Origin: Trematomus loennbergii | Taxonomy: Eukaryota; Chordata; Actinopteri; Perciformes; Nototheniidae | Assembly: GCA_012861695.1 (NCBI GenBank) | Contig: JAAOOA010000086.1 | Coordinates: 22,116,866 to 22,180,865, forward strand | Length of the DNA stretch: 64,000 nt | Direction: 5' to 3' | Part shown: piece by piece, positions 35,998 through 49,018 of the stretch | Numbering within the stretch: position 1 is the stretch's first letter | How the letters are laid out: each line of letters starts with the position of its first letter | Notes under the pieces: generated by a model | The model's input: the letters and a program-made list of their open reading frames with translations, nothing else | The model's database searches: none | What the model was told of the DNA's origin: nothing | Position numbers and translations under genes: made by a program

Positions 35998-37174
35998 CTG
36001 GAACAGAGAGAGGGGACATTTCTGTGGGTGATGAGGGGACGGGTGTCGGGGTTGTGCGCGTGTTCAGTGTGTGTGTGTGTGTGTGTGTGGTGTGTGTGTG
36101 AGAGGTGAAGGTGTCGGGGTGGGGGGCTGGGTGAGAGCGGCTGTTGGGATGGTGGATGTATGTCCTGGGTGAAGCATGGCAACGTGGACACAGAGCTTCT
36201 TTAATCCCACTCCTACGGTAGTATTAGTAACTTGTTGGATTCATAATGACTATCGTGATGATGGCAATCCTCAGGTTTAAAAAGGTCAAAATGTTATAAA
36301 GAATATGTGAATGGTAACAAGAGAAGAGACTGTCTAACTAAACTTACATTTTATTTTGTAGAATTTGATGTTAAATAATGTACATTTTAGAATGTAGTCC
36401 TCCTATTGTGGCACACATTTTAATATATTATTTTGTGTTATTCTTTTTTTATAGTAAACTGAGCAAATTAACCCAGGAATAAAAATAAATAAATAATAAT
36501 AATAATAAGGACAATAATTGGAGTAGAAATTAAATTAATTCTAAAAAAATAAATAAAATACTATAATTATTTATTATTTTTACTCAGAAATCTGATTTTG
36601 CATGGGATCAAATGTGTGTTAATGGAGCCCTTGTATAGTTTTTATGCAGTTATGACTTTTGAGATTGTATCGTGGTCAAATCATTTGAAATAATCCTCAA
36701 ATAAAAATGTGTTTCCATTTCCTGGTTGTTGAGAAATAATGAGTAAAATGTAATCCCTTAAGATGAACATTTTACACTGAGGAGTTTAAGCTGACTGTTT
36801 AAAAGTAAATCAGTTTAAGCGGTAACAGTATAAAACGCCTCTCTTTAATACAACTGCTTTTGGTTCATACTGAAGCTTGTTTTCCTCACTATAAAACCTA
36901 CGCACCGTGTATTTATACCATCGTAGAAACAGCTTTCAGCAGCAGAGAGCTCTGAGAGTGGGACTAGAGAGCGTGTGATAATGACAAACCACACCCACAA
37001 AAACACTCCATCACACCATCACAAACGCAGCAGCTCACATCCAAATACTCCTTCTGTGACCCCCCCCGCCGGCGACCTCCCACTGAACACCCCCGCTGCA
37101 CACACACACACACACACGTGCACACACATTTTCAGGCACACAGACACGTGCACACACCCCGGACGCTCACTTAC
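35998..37174 (-). other. cyria-like: Spacer between the two alternative CYRI first exons
   Basis: 1.18 kb with a short (GT)n run at 36068-36101 and an AT-rich patch (AAT repeats, about 36490-36560). No further exon or clear promoter element seen. Confidence 0.7.
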
Positions 37175-37244
37175 TTTCAAAGTCCAGGAAAAAATGTGGA
37201 CAGTTCTCTAAATCCTTGCCAAGGACCTTAATGAGGTTCCCCAT
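37175..37244 (-). CDS. cyria-like: CYRI alternative first coding exon, distal (CYRIA-type N terminus)
   Basis: ATG is at 37244-37242. The exon reads MGNLIKVLGKDLENCPHFFL then DFE, and one further base (A) before the donor GTAAGT at 37174. A pyrimidine-rich acceptor ending CCGTCCAG lies just upstream, so the full exon is probably 37175-37254, 80 nt with a 10-nt 5' UTR, and is spliced to an untranslated exon not identified here. Gly2 and the following residues fit an N-myristoylation site. Joined to exon 2, the split codon AAT gives DFENAQP, the family's usual junction. The ENxPHFFLDFE pattern is that of the main CYRIA isoform. Confidence 0.92.
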
Positions 37245-37788
37245 GGCTGGCGACCTGGACGGGGGGACACAACAAAATGCATACAGTATACGCTCAACCT
37301 AGGAAAATACACAACCTGCAGGAAAATACACAACATGCACATGGAGAACACAGAAGGTTGAGAGTGATTTATTCATATTTTAACCAGTCTGCGTTTTTTT
37401 TTATTGTCTTCTTCTTCCTAATGTTTCAAACATGTGGTATGACTTTTCAAAGTGTAAAAATACAGAGTAGACAGTAACTGCAATTTAACTTTTATGTATA
37501 TTTTATGTATACATTTAATATGTACAAGGCATGGGGATAACTTAACCTTCTTTGAATAGGTCCCACTTAAGTTTGTATGGTGGTATGTCAGTTCAGGTGC
37601 ATGGTCAGGATTACACAGATGTGGAAATGAATGTAATATAATTTCTAGAGTTAAGTAAGTAAGTTGTTTTGATCCTAAAGTAAAATAATATATTGTTCAG
37701 TTCCAGATACCACTGACTTAATGTGTTGTGCCTTTGTCGATACACTGTGATCTGAGTTTGACACCCCTTACACCACACACACATTATA

Positions 37789-38178
37789 CTTAAAGGTGGG
37801 GTAGGTAAGTTTGAGAAACCGGCTCGAGATACACTTTTTGTTATATTCCATGCCTCCCGATTAACATCCCGATAGCAATGAATATCTTAAGTGCTTTGAC
37901 AAAAAATCCATAAAAAAATTTCATCTGTGGAAGCCGTAGTACTGTAAAAAGCACGACCAATCATTTTAGCCGGCCCGGCTAAAATAACTGGATGGCCTAC
38001 CTGCCTGTCAGCCTTCCATCTGTGCACAAACTTATCTCGTGCCCTCATTGGTCATGTGCACGTTCGTGTGTGTTGGAGGAGGGGCTCTGTAAGGAAGTGG
38101 AAGATTTTTTCCGGCTGTGTATTTTCAAATTCTAGCGATCTCGAGCCGGTTTCTCAAAATTACCTACCCCACCTTTAA
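37789..38178. mobile_element. MITE family M4, copy 2
   Basis: Inverted ends TTAAAGGTGGGGTAGGTAAG and CTTACC-type complement at AATTACCTACCCCACCTTTAA; 390 bp, the better-preserved copy. It lies 0.5 kb upstream of the distal CYRI first exon. Confidence 0.93.
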
Positions 38179-41100
38179 GTCACTAAAACCTAAGAAGTTT
38201 TTTTGTTCAGAAATATTTCACAGTTCCAGCTTCTTAAAAAGTTTTGCTGTTTTTATTTAATATTTTAAATTATTGAAATATTTTTCAGTTTTTTTTGCAA
38301 TGAGTATCCTTTAACTCCTAGTAATTTAAGTACATTTTCCCACTTGAGCCCCTGAACTAAAATGAGTTGGACCCCCCTAGTCTAATTGTCCAGAGACATC
38401 CGGGTTATAAATGACACTGATCATAGTTTGCGTCCCGTACGCTGTACTTCAGCGTGGCTGAAATCCAGTAGTGGCTGATTTAGATCCCTCACTGGAGCTG
38501 AGCAGTGCTTTTTAATCCATTTACATTACTATAGTAACCTAATAAAAGCCTGCTATGTAGTCTCTTCTCCCCTAATGCTCTTGATGTGCAGCAGCCTATG
38601 GATACTTTATGACGAGCTCTTTATGCTTCATACCCACAGGCCAGATGCCAGAGCTTTATGGAAGCAATGATGCGAGCTTTATCAGATTATAGGTCGGATG
38701 GACAGGAATATATGTTCATGTACAGCACAGCACCAGACAGAACAACATATGTCAGGAGTTTTAGAGATAAGAGCATGATAGTGTCAAGCCAAGCAGTTTA
38801 AACTGAGGCTGTAGAGACAAATATTATTAAAAATAGGGGTAGAGATGGAACCATTCATTTGGTTTTGATCCAAACCCAAGAAATATAAAAATGGCAGAGT
38901 CGCCAATTAAAATGTAAAAACAGCTTATCATGTAGGGGAGAGCCATGAGTCATGATTTATTGAGTGGATGCATCATTGATAGGATCCTTCTGAATACATT
39001 TTCATTACCGTCAAATATTGAACCTCTTTTCTAATGTTGTCTAATTAATAATTCACAAGCCTGTTTAAAAACCATTTATTAGGAGTTTTGGGGATTTTGT
39101 GGCAAAAGATCATATTTTACAGTGTATAGAGTAATATTCCTGCACAGAATTTGATCTAACATGAGATGGATCTGCTTGTTGGTAAAAATCCTGTTAGTGC
39201 TAGATAGGGCCGACATTTGTCCAAAAGCTTTTATCCCAAAATAGGTCATTTCATATCTCTATAATGAAGTATATAGTACAGCATGCTCTGTTCTAAGTCA
39301 ATACACAACGAGTCTAAAAGCCTATTTGTGTGTAGTCCTGTGTGAATCAAATACTTGACGTATTAAACGTTTCAAGTGTCACTGTTCTGATAAACACTGA
39401 CAATGTTTAATCCGAATGTGATCAGCTTAAGACGATAGTTTGATATAATAAGAGTTTGATCAGATTTTTAACTAAATATGTTGTTTATTGTACTGTACTG
39501 AACTATTGCGCAGCCCTAATGCTTCAATACATATTCAGAACAAGACTTAGTAGTTCATTAATAGCAGTACTTTACTTCAGACATCTGAAATATTACCATT
39601 TGATTTAATGGAGCAGCCGTACAAATTCAGAGTTTGAATATTCAACGAATCAAACAGCTTCATTAAAGGGCTGGACCAACATGATAGAGCATAAACGTGA
39701 TATTGTTGCACAGTGTGGAATATAATGATTTCAACAACCTTACTTAAAGAGCAAATTAACGGTTAAATAGATGTTAAGGCAACAAAGAAGGAGAGGATTA
39801 AGAGGCCACATGTGTCCGATAAGAAAACAAATCACACCAATCCAATATTAAAATGGCTGTGAATGAAAGCCCTCCTCCATCATAAAGCCCTTCGTTAGCA
39901 GAAGGTAAGCAGCTGCCAAGTTTCACTTCCTCTGCCGTACCCTCTGTGTTTATGTGCTATGTTAGCACACAGTGGAGACCTATCAGTTTCCCCCCTGCAA
40001 GACTGATTTATGGCCAGCATTAGCATGTTTACGAGATGCCACCAAGCTGCAAAAAAAAAAAAAAAAGCCTGGACTTTTTCGCTGTTACTCAGCAAGAAGT
40101 GGTGTTGCATTGCAGCATGAGGTTCAGACAGAGAGGGGATGGAGTTACAGTGGACAGTCACCAGGAAAGCTCACTTAATGTCTCCAAAGCAGCTCTTTAA
40201 TACGAGTACTGCATCTAATGTATTATATTTAACAACACAATCTGTTGGGAGGCAGAGAAAGAGAGCTTTATATGCTGAGCAGTGGCAGACAGTAACTAAT
40301 TACATTTACTCGAGTACAATTCTTAAGTTTGGACATAATTGTACTTCATTCATTCATATAAACATAGATAAAATTGCTATATATAGAACAATTTCAATAT
40401 TTAACTTAACTTCTCTTTGTTTATATATATAAATCTTTATTTTATTCTGAAATGTTATACTATATAAAGTTTATAAACAATGATATGCTGATGCAGTACT
40501 GTACAACCAATCAAGCCAGAATGTTTACAAAGTATCTAAAATGTACTCCACATTGACAAACTACAACATTAAAATGTATTTTTAATGATAAAAACGGAAT
40601 AATATAATATTATTTAATAACATATGACTCTGAAAAGTGCTGTTTTGCATATTTAGAACTTTTACTTTGGATGGTCTGAGTCTATTTTTACGTATAGTAA
40701 TATCTTTAAGGGAATTGTACTTTTAATGGAGGATTTTAAGACCAGAGTATGTCTAGTTTTGATTAAGTATCCGAGTACTTCTTGCACCTCTGATGCTGAC
40801 TCATTGCTAAAGCCTACAAGCATCAGTCCAGATCTGTAAAACGCTCCCCATATCCCCTGACTTTTAGACAACCTGCTCCAAGATACACACCGCACGGACA
40901 GCTATGAATATATGAATAAATAAGTATAAGATTCACATTTTCATCCTGACAAGGTGATTGCAAAGGCCAAAATCCAAATCTCCTGCCTCACACAAAGCAC
41001 TGAAGTGAACGCTCTCTGACATAGTGAGTGTGTGTTATACGTTGCCCTACACACACACACGTTTACACACATACAGTGAGGCTAGAGCAGCATGTGGTCC

Positions 41101-42100
41101 ATCCTGAGAGCAGCGCTCGCCTGATGGTTGCCAGGATACTGTTGGCCTGGTGATATCGTCGAAGATGTGGAGGAAAAGGCATCGAGCTCTGCTCACACAC
41201 TCGGGTCAGTTTCATAACAGTGATCTGATGCATCAATCTTTTAAACAGCAATCAGTCTTTGGAGAACACACACATTGTTACCAAGCCTTGAATAAAAACA
41301 GGAAATGAAGAATCTAACGAACGCTTCTCTCTTTCTTACCCTGTTTTCCTACGAGTGTTTCGCCTTTTCCTTTTCCTTTATTCCCCTGTTTTCGTCTTCC
41401 CTGCTTGGTGAAATCGTTGCTGTGAGTAAATCTCAGGTTAAGCCGTCTCAGAGCGATACATTCAATCCCACCGTGGCACTGGTTTCATAGAGACTGATGC
41501 TAACTTCTCCCTCTGCCTCTGTGTATCTCTGTCCACTTCACACTTCTCTTTTTCAGCCATCTATTTAAAGCCTTTGTGGTTTTCTCTATTTGCTCTGCGT
41601 GCTAGATGCCGCTCTTTGTTTTGTGTTTTTCATGCTGTTTGTAGAACACGATATAGTCTGCCGGTTGGTTGGTACAAAGAGCATTAGATATGTTCAACGT
41701 TATTTACATTTCTGTCTTCTTCCTCTGGCTGTTTCGTCCTCGACTGTGTCTTTTCAACTCTAAAAGAGAAAACTATACGCACTCTTTTAGTTTCTGATGA
41801 CAGAACGAGTTCCTCAAAAATATCCCCTCCGGCTCTCCTTTCTGCCTCACTTCTCTATTTCACCACTCAGCGCCACTTTCCCGGATCCTCTGGTGTCGTC
41901 TTGTCATCGAACATTTCTGTCATTCAGTCTCACTGTTGGCCCTAAGGTGCAAACAAATCTTAGGGGCAAAACGGCACACTTCTCTTAAACTCAATAATCT
42001 CCATTATAGCCGCTGGATATATCACAGGCTGACTGTTTGAACATTTAGGCATTTTGTGAACTAGGAAGTGTGCTTGGTGGCCACTGGTTAGAGTTTCTCT
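38179..42100. other. No gene recognised; possible CYRI 5' intron or upstream DNA
   Basis: AT-rich, with a poly-A at 40051-40066. Reading frames are short and unlike any family I know. Confidence 0.5.
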
Positions 42101-42344
42101 TAAGCTCGGCTACACACCAACCCGATTTTGGGAGTCAGAGGCCGTCAGAGGCAGTCGGGCATTCGCGGTGCCCTACTCAGGTTGGTGTGTCCCGCACCGT
42201 CATCTCTTTACGGCACCTTTTCACACCTCCCGCGGCCGATTCAACATGTAGGCGGGCGGCGTAGGTGGGCGGCATAGCTGACGTAAAAGTCGGGACGCCT
42301 TCGGTACGCGTTCTTTGGTCTCAGGTGGGTGTGTAGCGGCCTTA
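42101..42344. mobile_element. Short MITE family M5
   Basis: Left end TAAGCTCGGCTACACACCAA and right end GGTGGGTGTGTAGCGGCCTTA are inverted repeats with few mismatches. About 244 bp, CpG-rich interior (GCGGGCGGC, CGGTACGCG), no ORF. Confidence 0.8.
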
Positions 42345-43207
42345 CACACACTCTCAATGTTTGCAGTCAGCCAGAGTGAAAGTGGAGCAAAGTGCTTGTC
42401 TTATGCAACTCAGCAGCACACAGCTCTCATCTGTAGTCCGGCAAGAGAACCCAAACCAAAGGGGGCTCCTCGAGTCCTAATAAAGACACTGCTCAGCTCC
42501 CACATGGCGGCTGAAAAGCAAACCTGGTCCAGACCGGGAGCCAAGCAGGCAGAACGAGGCCTGCCGAGCTTCCTTTCAGCTCGCTCTGAAAGCGTCCTCC
42601 TGTTACAGCCCAGGAGCTTCACTGCTGTGGATTTACTGAACAGAATAGCTTGTCTTTGCCAAGTCTAACCACTATTAACTCACCAATAACACAATCTGAC
42701 TCTTCTTTCTCCATCTGTGTGTCTTTCTCTCTGCCTCTAAACCACAATGATCTCGCTTTCTGTCACACACAGGCTGAATGGGTAACCAGGCAGCATTTGT
42801 AGTGTATAAAACAACTGCAGCCACCATCTTTACTCTTTTAGTAACTATCCATCCCCCGTTTACCATTTGTTTCACTGCTGTGTGCTTTTTAAAAATGTAT
42901 TTTCCGATTCCTTAATATTCATTCATACCTTAGCTTGTGTTTATCCCTCTAAAACACTTCACTGCATCAACCAGGGCTTGTCAGCTCCACACAGTGGTTA
43001 CAGCATCAGCAGCCACCACCTGACAAAGAGACAGAGAGAAAGAGAAATCAACATAATATTCAACATCATGTGCAGTGTGTCAGGGAAAGCAAAACAGGCA
43101 TGGAGAACCCTTTAAATGTTGTTCTTAACTTGGAGCCTAACAAGGGCAAAGGCAGGAGTATAACAAGAAAGAGTGTAAGAAATAAAATCAATGTTTATGG
43201 CGTAATT
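42345..43207. other. No gene recognised
   Basis: Mixed sequence, no exon signature recognised on either strand. Confidence 0.5.
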
Positions 43208-43683
43208 TAAAGGGGACCTATCATGCAAAATGCACTTTTGTACGTCTTTTATACATGAATATGTGTCCCCGGTGTTCCAGGGAACTCACCAAGTGTCAGA
43301 AAACACAACCCTCTCTATTTTCCTCCATACCCAAATCTCTAAAAAGGGGCTGCAACGGATCTGATAAAAACTGATCCAGATTTGAACACTGTCCTGACGT
43401 CAGGACGGCTATTGGGCCAACTCCACCAATCAGGAGGAGACAGCCACGGCCATTGCCGTTCGAAAGCGCTGGAGACGCTGTAGTACATATGCCAGGCCTG
43501 TAGATGGTGCTGTTCTCACTGAATCAGCCCTTGCAAAAACAGAGCTAAAAAATGTCAAATTGAGCAAAATGAGGCATGGCTAAAATGCATGATCTGTTTG
43601 GTATTTTAAAAGTATAAATATGCCTTATATAGGTTTGGTCCTACACTATATTATTCAAATATAGCATGATAGGTCCACTTTAA
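43208..43683. mobile_element. MITE family M1, copy 2
   Basis: Left end TTAAAGGGGACCTATCATGC and right end GCATGATAGGTCCACTTTAA. Closely matches copy 1 (3761-4450) over the outer left 150 bases (TATGTGTCCCCGGTGT, CCCAAATCTCTAAAAA). The middle differs and includes the 27-bp segment shared with element M3. Confidence 0.88.
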
Positions 43684-44600
43684 ACTAAATTATTCTGAAA
43701 ACCGGAAGTTCACTTTTCTAATTTAAAATAGCTTTATTCTGAAAACCGGATGTTCGTAAATATCGTCACTTCTGATTAGCATTAGCATGTGGCTAATTAC
43801 TACGATTTGTAAAAGTGAATTTAAGGAGAAATGACGCGTGCTGTTGCACACTAAACACACTGTCTTTAACCCTCACTTATTGACGCTGCAATACTGTTAT
43901 TAGGGAATGTTTAAATAACCACAGATATTAGAATATTGTAAATGTAATCAGGAAAAGACAGGATATGCCTTGGACCCGCCCCCGTCGACGCCGGCCAATA
44001 GGAGAAGACTACGTTGATAACACGTGGAGATGGGGAGAAATCGTATCATTTGTTTAATTAAATGCTGTTAACTTTTATATAAGCTTCCTTGGACTCTTTT
44101 CAGTTAATCCTGGTCTCGGGGTTAGGAATTCCTAACAAGAGCAAATTAACATAAGAGTGAAAAACATGAATTATGTAATCAGGCTAGGCTGCTTGTACTG
44201 GCCTTTGAGGTGAGGATATGATTTTGCCTAGCTAACATTGCAATGAAACTTGATCCACACAGATTTAACCTGCTTACACATCTTCAAATCTTATTTTTAT
44301 GTACTTTAACCTGAAATAACAGCTTTATTTTGCCCACTGCTACAGGAGAAATACATCTAACTGTACACATAGGTTGATAGTCCCCACACCTTAGCCTACA
44401 TATACAACAAGCAGATACAGAGCAATGCTGGCATTCATTTAAAGTTGCAAATGTGTCCATGTGTGAATGTAAATCCAATAGTATTGCTCCTTTAAGCTCT
44501 GTTTCGGTCTCTGCTAACTCCTGTTTTAAAAATATCAGTCTCTTTAGTTGCTGAATGCTAAACTATGTTCACTAGCTAGCCGCTAACCCTTTCTGCCCTG

Positions 44601-45075
44601 GGGGCGGGGTGGCGCAGTGGGCTGTGTGTTTGATCATCAGTTGGGGAACTCCATTTCGAAACATCAGTTGGGGAACTCCATTTCGAAACCCGCCACTGCG
44701 TCATGCCGTTGTGTCCTTGGGCAAGACACTTCACCCAAATGTGCTCCTGTGGGTATTGTCCACAGTACATGTATGATATCAATGTGTACTTGTAAAGCGC
44801 CTTGATGACTTCGAGGTGTGAAGATGGGCGGTGTGGCGCAGTGCGCTGTGCATTGATTATCTGATCAAGGGGGCGAAACCCGCCGCCGCTGCGTCTGTAA
44901 AGCCGTTGTGTCCTTGGGCAAGACACTTCACCTGAATTTGCTCCTGTGGGTATTGTCCACAGTACATGACCATTACATGTATGTATGATATGTATGTGTA
45001 ATGTGTATTTGTAAGGAGCGCTTTGAGAGTCATTGAAAAAGCGCTATAATAAATATAAGGATTATTATTATTAGT
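44601..45075 (+). repeat. Tandem pair of tRNA-derived SINEs
   Basis: Two head-to-tail copies, starting near 44601 and 44827. Each has a Pol III A box (TGGCGCAGTGG in the first, TGGCGCAGTGC in the second), a B-box-like TTCGAAACC or GGCGAAACC, and a body GTGTCCTTGGGCAAGACACT. The second ends AGCGCTATAATAAATATAAG and (ATT)n. The first copy has an exact 27-bp tandem duplication (44635-44661 and 44662-44688). Degenerate heads argue against a working tRNA gene. Confidence 0.85.
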
Positions 45076-48000
45076 GCCATGCCCGTAAAGTGGTGCTTTG
45101 GAGCATTTTCAATGAACACAGCTTCCTGATTAGTAAATTAAGAATAAATTAAACAGTAGAAATCGATCTAAAACAGCAGTACGGTCTTTTTTGATGACCA
45201 GAAAAACAAGCTAAAAGTAAGCTAAACAAGCTAAAGAGCTCAGCAATGCTTTGAGGAAGAGCAGAGTTGGCTCATAAATCTCCATGAGTTTTCCACTAGG
45301 AGCGAATCCTTTAACATTAGATGTAGTCATTTTATCTGTTTATGTAATAACAAAAAGATTATAGCTACTTTACGTACCTCATGATAGTCCCAATGGAGTG
45401 ATACCAAGTTTCAACAGCTGTTAAAAGCACTCATGGGTTACGGTAAGAAACAAGATGTATAGCTTCAATCCAAAATCATTAGCATTTCCCTTTCTAAAAG
45501 CTGAATGAGTTTAATCTGAGAACCTAGAAGGTGTTTCTTTCTTTCCTAATGTTTACATTTCGATAATAGATTCTTTTGATCATTATGCAGCTCTCAAAAC
45601 TCCAGTGCTGTCTTACTGGTGTAACTATTAACACGACTGCTGCTGCCATTGCATCATCTCATCAGGAGAGAGTGCAGACAGGAGGGAGGCGGGGGGGCTT
45701 TGAAGAATAGTTGCCAGGGAAACACAGCCTCTTATTCTCATGGCAACCCACAGCCATGTACTGTTCAGTTTTTGCAATCATGTGGATTGGAAAGAAGGAT
45801 GGATGGATTGACGGATGCAAAGACTCTCCTGTTCTTAATCTCCAGAGTGTGTGTACTAAAGCATTGACTCTCCTACTTCAGGGGTTGTTAAAACCAGACC
45901 ATTCCCTCCTTGAATTAATGTCCTTGAACCCTAAATAGAGACTTTTATTACCTCAGCCAAAGAGGGTTAGTTTTTTTTTAAGCTCTGTGTTCCCTCAAAG
46001 TAAATTGCCTAATGCATATTGATCTCTCCTCTCGGGGAAAGGGCAAAGGTCAAGTGCTGCACGGGACGCTGAGGTCAAGAGAGGTGACGACTTGAACTAA
46101 GACCCGTGTGGACAAATCTAAGGTAACTACATTTTTATAATTGAGTCTTACTTTGATTGTTACATTTCAATTAAGTTTGTTTAGATTAACAGCATTTATA
46201 ATAATCAATAATCCTGCAAGTACGTTAGCTTCAAATAAAGTAACTTTTTCCAAGGCCTTTAAAACGGACATTAATTGCTAAATGTGTCTGCATATGAGTG
46301 TCATATATCACCTTTGAAAAGCACTCAAATATGTACATATTCTCGTGTTTAACCACAGAGAAGTAGTCTAGTTGTTTTGGGTACAGTCAGTCAGTGCATC
46401 ATTAATGTAAACCAGCTCTGTGCAGCTTTGTCATCATTAATATTAATGGATCAAATTGAGAGCAAACATTACATTTTACTCCAGCTGCATTGCCCCGAAA
46501 ACACAGTGTGATGGATTACTGTTTTCAGTTCTGTTAATTAGTTGAGTGCTTTGGTTTGCCATTAGAGCTCCATGCCACCTGTTTGCTTTTTCAGCACTGC
46601 CCAACGTGATCTGCACACAAATTCCAACTTATGTCTCTGTAGTTGTAATACAGCACGTGGGTTTTAAATTCAACTGCATTCGCTTTTATCAAATTTAGTC
46701 CATTACAGGCACTTATAATCTTGATCCTACTCAGTTTTGATATGTTAGAATACGGACCAATAAAAAAAACAAGAAAATAAAAACCAACATAAGATGGATC
46801 GTTAACGGCTCCTTTGGTTTGAGGGTTGATATCTTGACCCACCATGTCCCTGGTTTACATTTTGACTCAGACTATTGTTGCATTTTTTCATCATGTCATC
46901 TCCACTGTTCATGTAGTTCGTCGTAAGTTTTTTTGTCTACCATGACTTGGAAACAAAAATATCCTCCCCACACTGTCCTAATACTTGTTTCTGCCACGTG
47001 ACTGCTGAAACGCCATACTAGGGTGATGTGATAACAACTAAACCATTTTTATGACGGATAGTGACTCGATTTGCTGATAAGACTTGTTTGAAAATGTTTT
47101 GCCAAGCATCTCCAGTGGTGCTTCACAAAGAGCAAAGGTGTAAAGATAGTTCTTCCAAAATACATCTTCCCATTTTGTGTTTTCATCATGCGAGAGGACT
47201 AATCTATTATAGCTGTATCTAAGGTAAGACAACATGGACATTTGCAGTGTTACAGCAGCAGAGGGACAGTGCAACAACTACAGGAAATACAAAAGTATAA
47301 CAAACATGTAAACCGTTAAATAATGGACAGACTGAATATCAACATTTGCACAAAATACTTATATTGTACATGAGTGAATAAATGAATGAATACATTGTGA
47401 GTTTTTGCAACAGACTGTGTTGGTTTTTGTGAGATCTGGTGGCTTTAAAGTCCATAGCAATGGATTCATATATAGTCATTTGTTGTTTCTTCATGCATTT
47501 TGTGAGGTTAGTCCCTTTAATGTATTGCCAGTCTGTGTAAATACAGTGTTGATATATGAATTCTTGTTGATTTTAAGTCAAAACTAATCAATCAGATCTC
47601 AGGAAGACATTGATATTGGCCGTAGCCGCCACTTGATGAGCCCCGCCATGAATCAGTGTCCTGCTAATCAAATATTAGACTACTCTGCAGTCTCCAGTGA
47701 GCAGACGCTGAGAGGAAGTCTGGCTAATCGGAGGGACAGGCTTTAAATATTTGCTTTTTCAGCAACTTCCCAAAGAGATGGATAACAAAGTCATTGCATG
47801 CACACATCTGTCTGTTTAGATTAGAGTCCCTGGTACTTAGTTTATGTTACTTCAGCTCATTGAACTGAATCAGGAAAATTCTCAAGTACATTTCAAAAGG
47901 TTGCAAAAAATTATTTAAGTATTATAAAGTAAATTTGAACTGTGTCTGTGGCTATGTATGCATATATTATTATGTACACTTATTTGTATTTACTTTTGTT

Positions 48001-48673
48001 TGGCCTTGGATGACCATTTTGGTTTTCACTTCATACAGCACTGTAAATTGCATGAAATGATGAGCTGTTTTGTTTTGTTTTAATTTTGTTGTATGTATGT
48101 TTATGTATGTTTTGTGTGTGTGAGGACCCCAGGAAGAATAGCTCAATGCTCATGCTAGTGCTAATGGGGATCCTAATAAAGAAAAAAAAAAGAAAAGACA
48201 ACAGGTCCGTCTTTAAAAAAACTGGTGATTATTTTCATTCTCACTCTTTGTCTCTTCCAGTATGTTTGAACCTCTTTGCCCACTCTCTCGACACACCCCT
48301 TTCTCCGCCCCCTGTTCACCCCTCTTTTATTCATTCACTCGTGTTCTCATCGCACACCCTTTCGACCTACTCCTCTGTTTGTGTGTCTTTCACATCCTCC
48401 CTCCATTCTTTCCTTCTTTGTTCTCAGCATATTCTCCCTAAAGGTAGATATGAGTGCAGCAGGCTGCGGATAAATGACCAGCTCATTCGTGTGTTTTAAG
48501 AGACAGGAGGGGAAACGAGGAGGATGTAGAGAGAGCTAAACACCCCCACCTAAACTCAGTACAGCCTCTGTTTTGTTTTTTGGAGGAAAGGTGAATTATA
48601 TAATGTCACTGTTAGTATACCGTGCATCATGCTGATGCCGGTAGTGAGGATCCTATACTGGAGGTCAGTTTCG
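45076..48673. other. No gene recognised
   Basis: AT-rich unremarkable DNA. At 48115-48195, GAGGACCCCAGGAAGAATAG followed by AATGGGGATCCTAATAAA and poly-A looks like the 3' end of a fish non-LTR retrotransposon on the + strand. Confidence 0.45.
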
Positions 48674-49018
48674 TGGGAGAGAGGGTACGAGAGAGAGGAG
48701 AGGAGAGGAGGGAAGAGGAAAGGATGACAATAGAGACAAATAAAGGACAGAATTGAACAGAAATAAGAAGGAAAGGAAAGGAGAGAAGAGAATGAGAAAG
48801 GAAAGAAGAAGAAATGAGGAATAAATGAGAAAGCGTGAAAGTACAGGACAGTAGAGTAAAGGAAAGGAGATTTAAAGAGAGGAATGGACATGAAAGAAGG
48901 AGGTAAGGAAAGGAAGAGAAAATATATCAGACAATTGTAAAAGTAAGGGAAGGAAATGAAATGCAGGGAAAGAAAAGGTAAGACAGAAAAGTAAAGACGG
49001 GGAAAGGAGAATTGACAA
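48674..49018. repeat. Polypurine (GA-rich) block
   Basis: About 345 bases that are overwhelmingly A and G on the + strand (GAGAGAGGAGAGGAGAGGAG, AAGGAAAGGAGAGAAGAG). The reverse strand gives a spurious Phe/Ser/Leu-rich reading frame. Confidence 0.9.

Larger units (their letters stand above)
24525..37254 (-). other. cyria-like: CYRI/FAM49 gene (CYRIA-like), locus summary
   Basis: CYRI proteins bind active Rac1 through a DUF1394 fold and oppose the Scar/WAVE complex at lamellipodia; Gly2 is myristoylated and holds the protein on membrane. Ten minus-strand coding exons are seen: two alternative first exons and eight shared ones, all with GT-AG borders and compatible phases apart from the two one-base gaps noted below. 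Together they cover about 302 of the usual roughly 323 residues. Only the last piece, matching YTTKHLND...AMLQ in the family, was not found. Residues such as [16 protein letters not shown] and [15 protein letters not shown] favour CYRIA over CYRIB, but MTNPAIQ and ATTKFVSE are B-like, so a separate third paralogue is possible. It runs convergently to TRIT1. Confidence 0.95.

Noticed and set aside
43960..44030. CCAAT and GC-box strings suggesting a promoter (CCGCCCCC, GGCCAATAGG)
   Set aside because: The surrounding sequence looks like a common fish repeat, and no exon follows on either strand.
44601..44700. tRNA gene suggested by a perfect A box
   Set aside because: No foldable cloverleaf; the B box is degenerate and the body continues into a SINE sequence repeated next to it.
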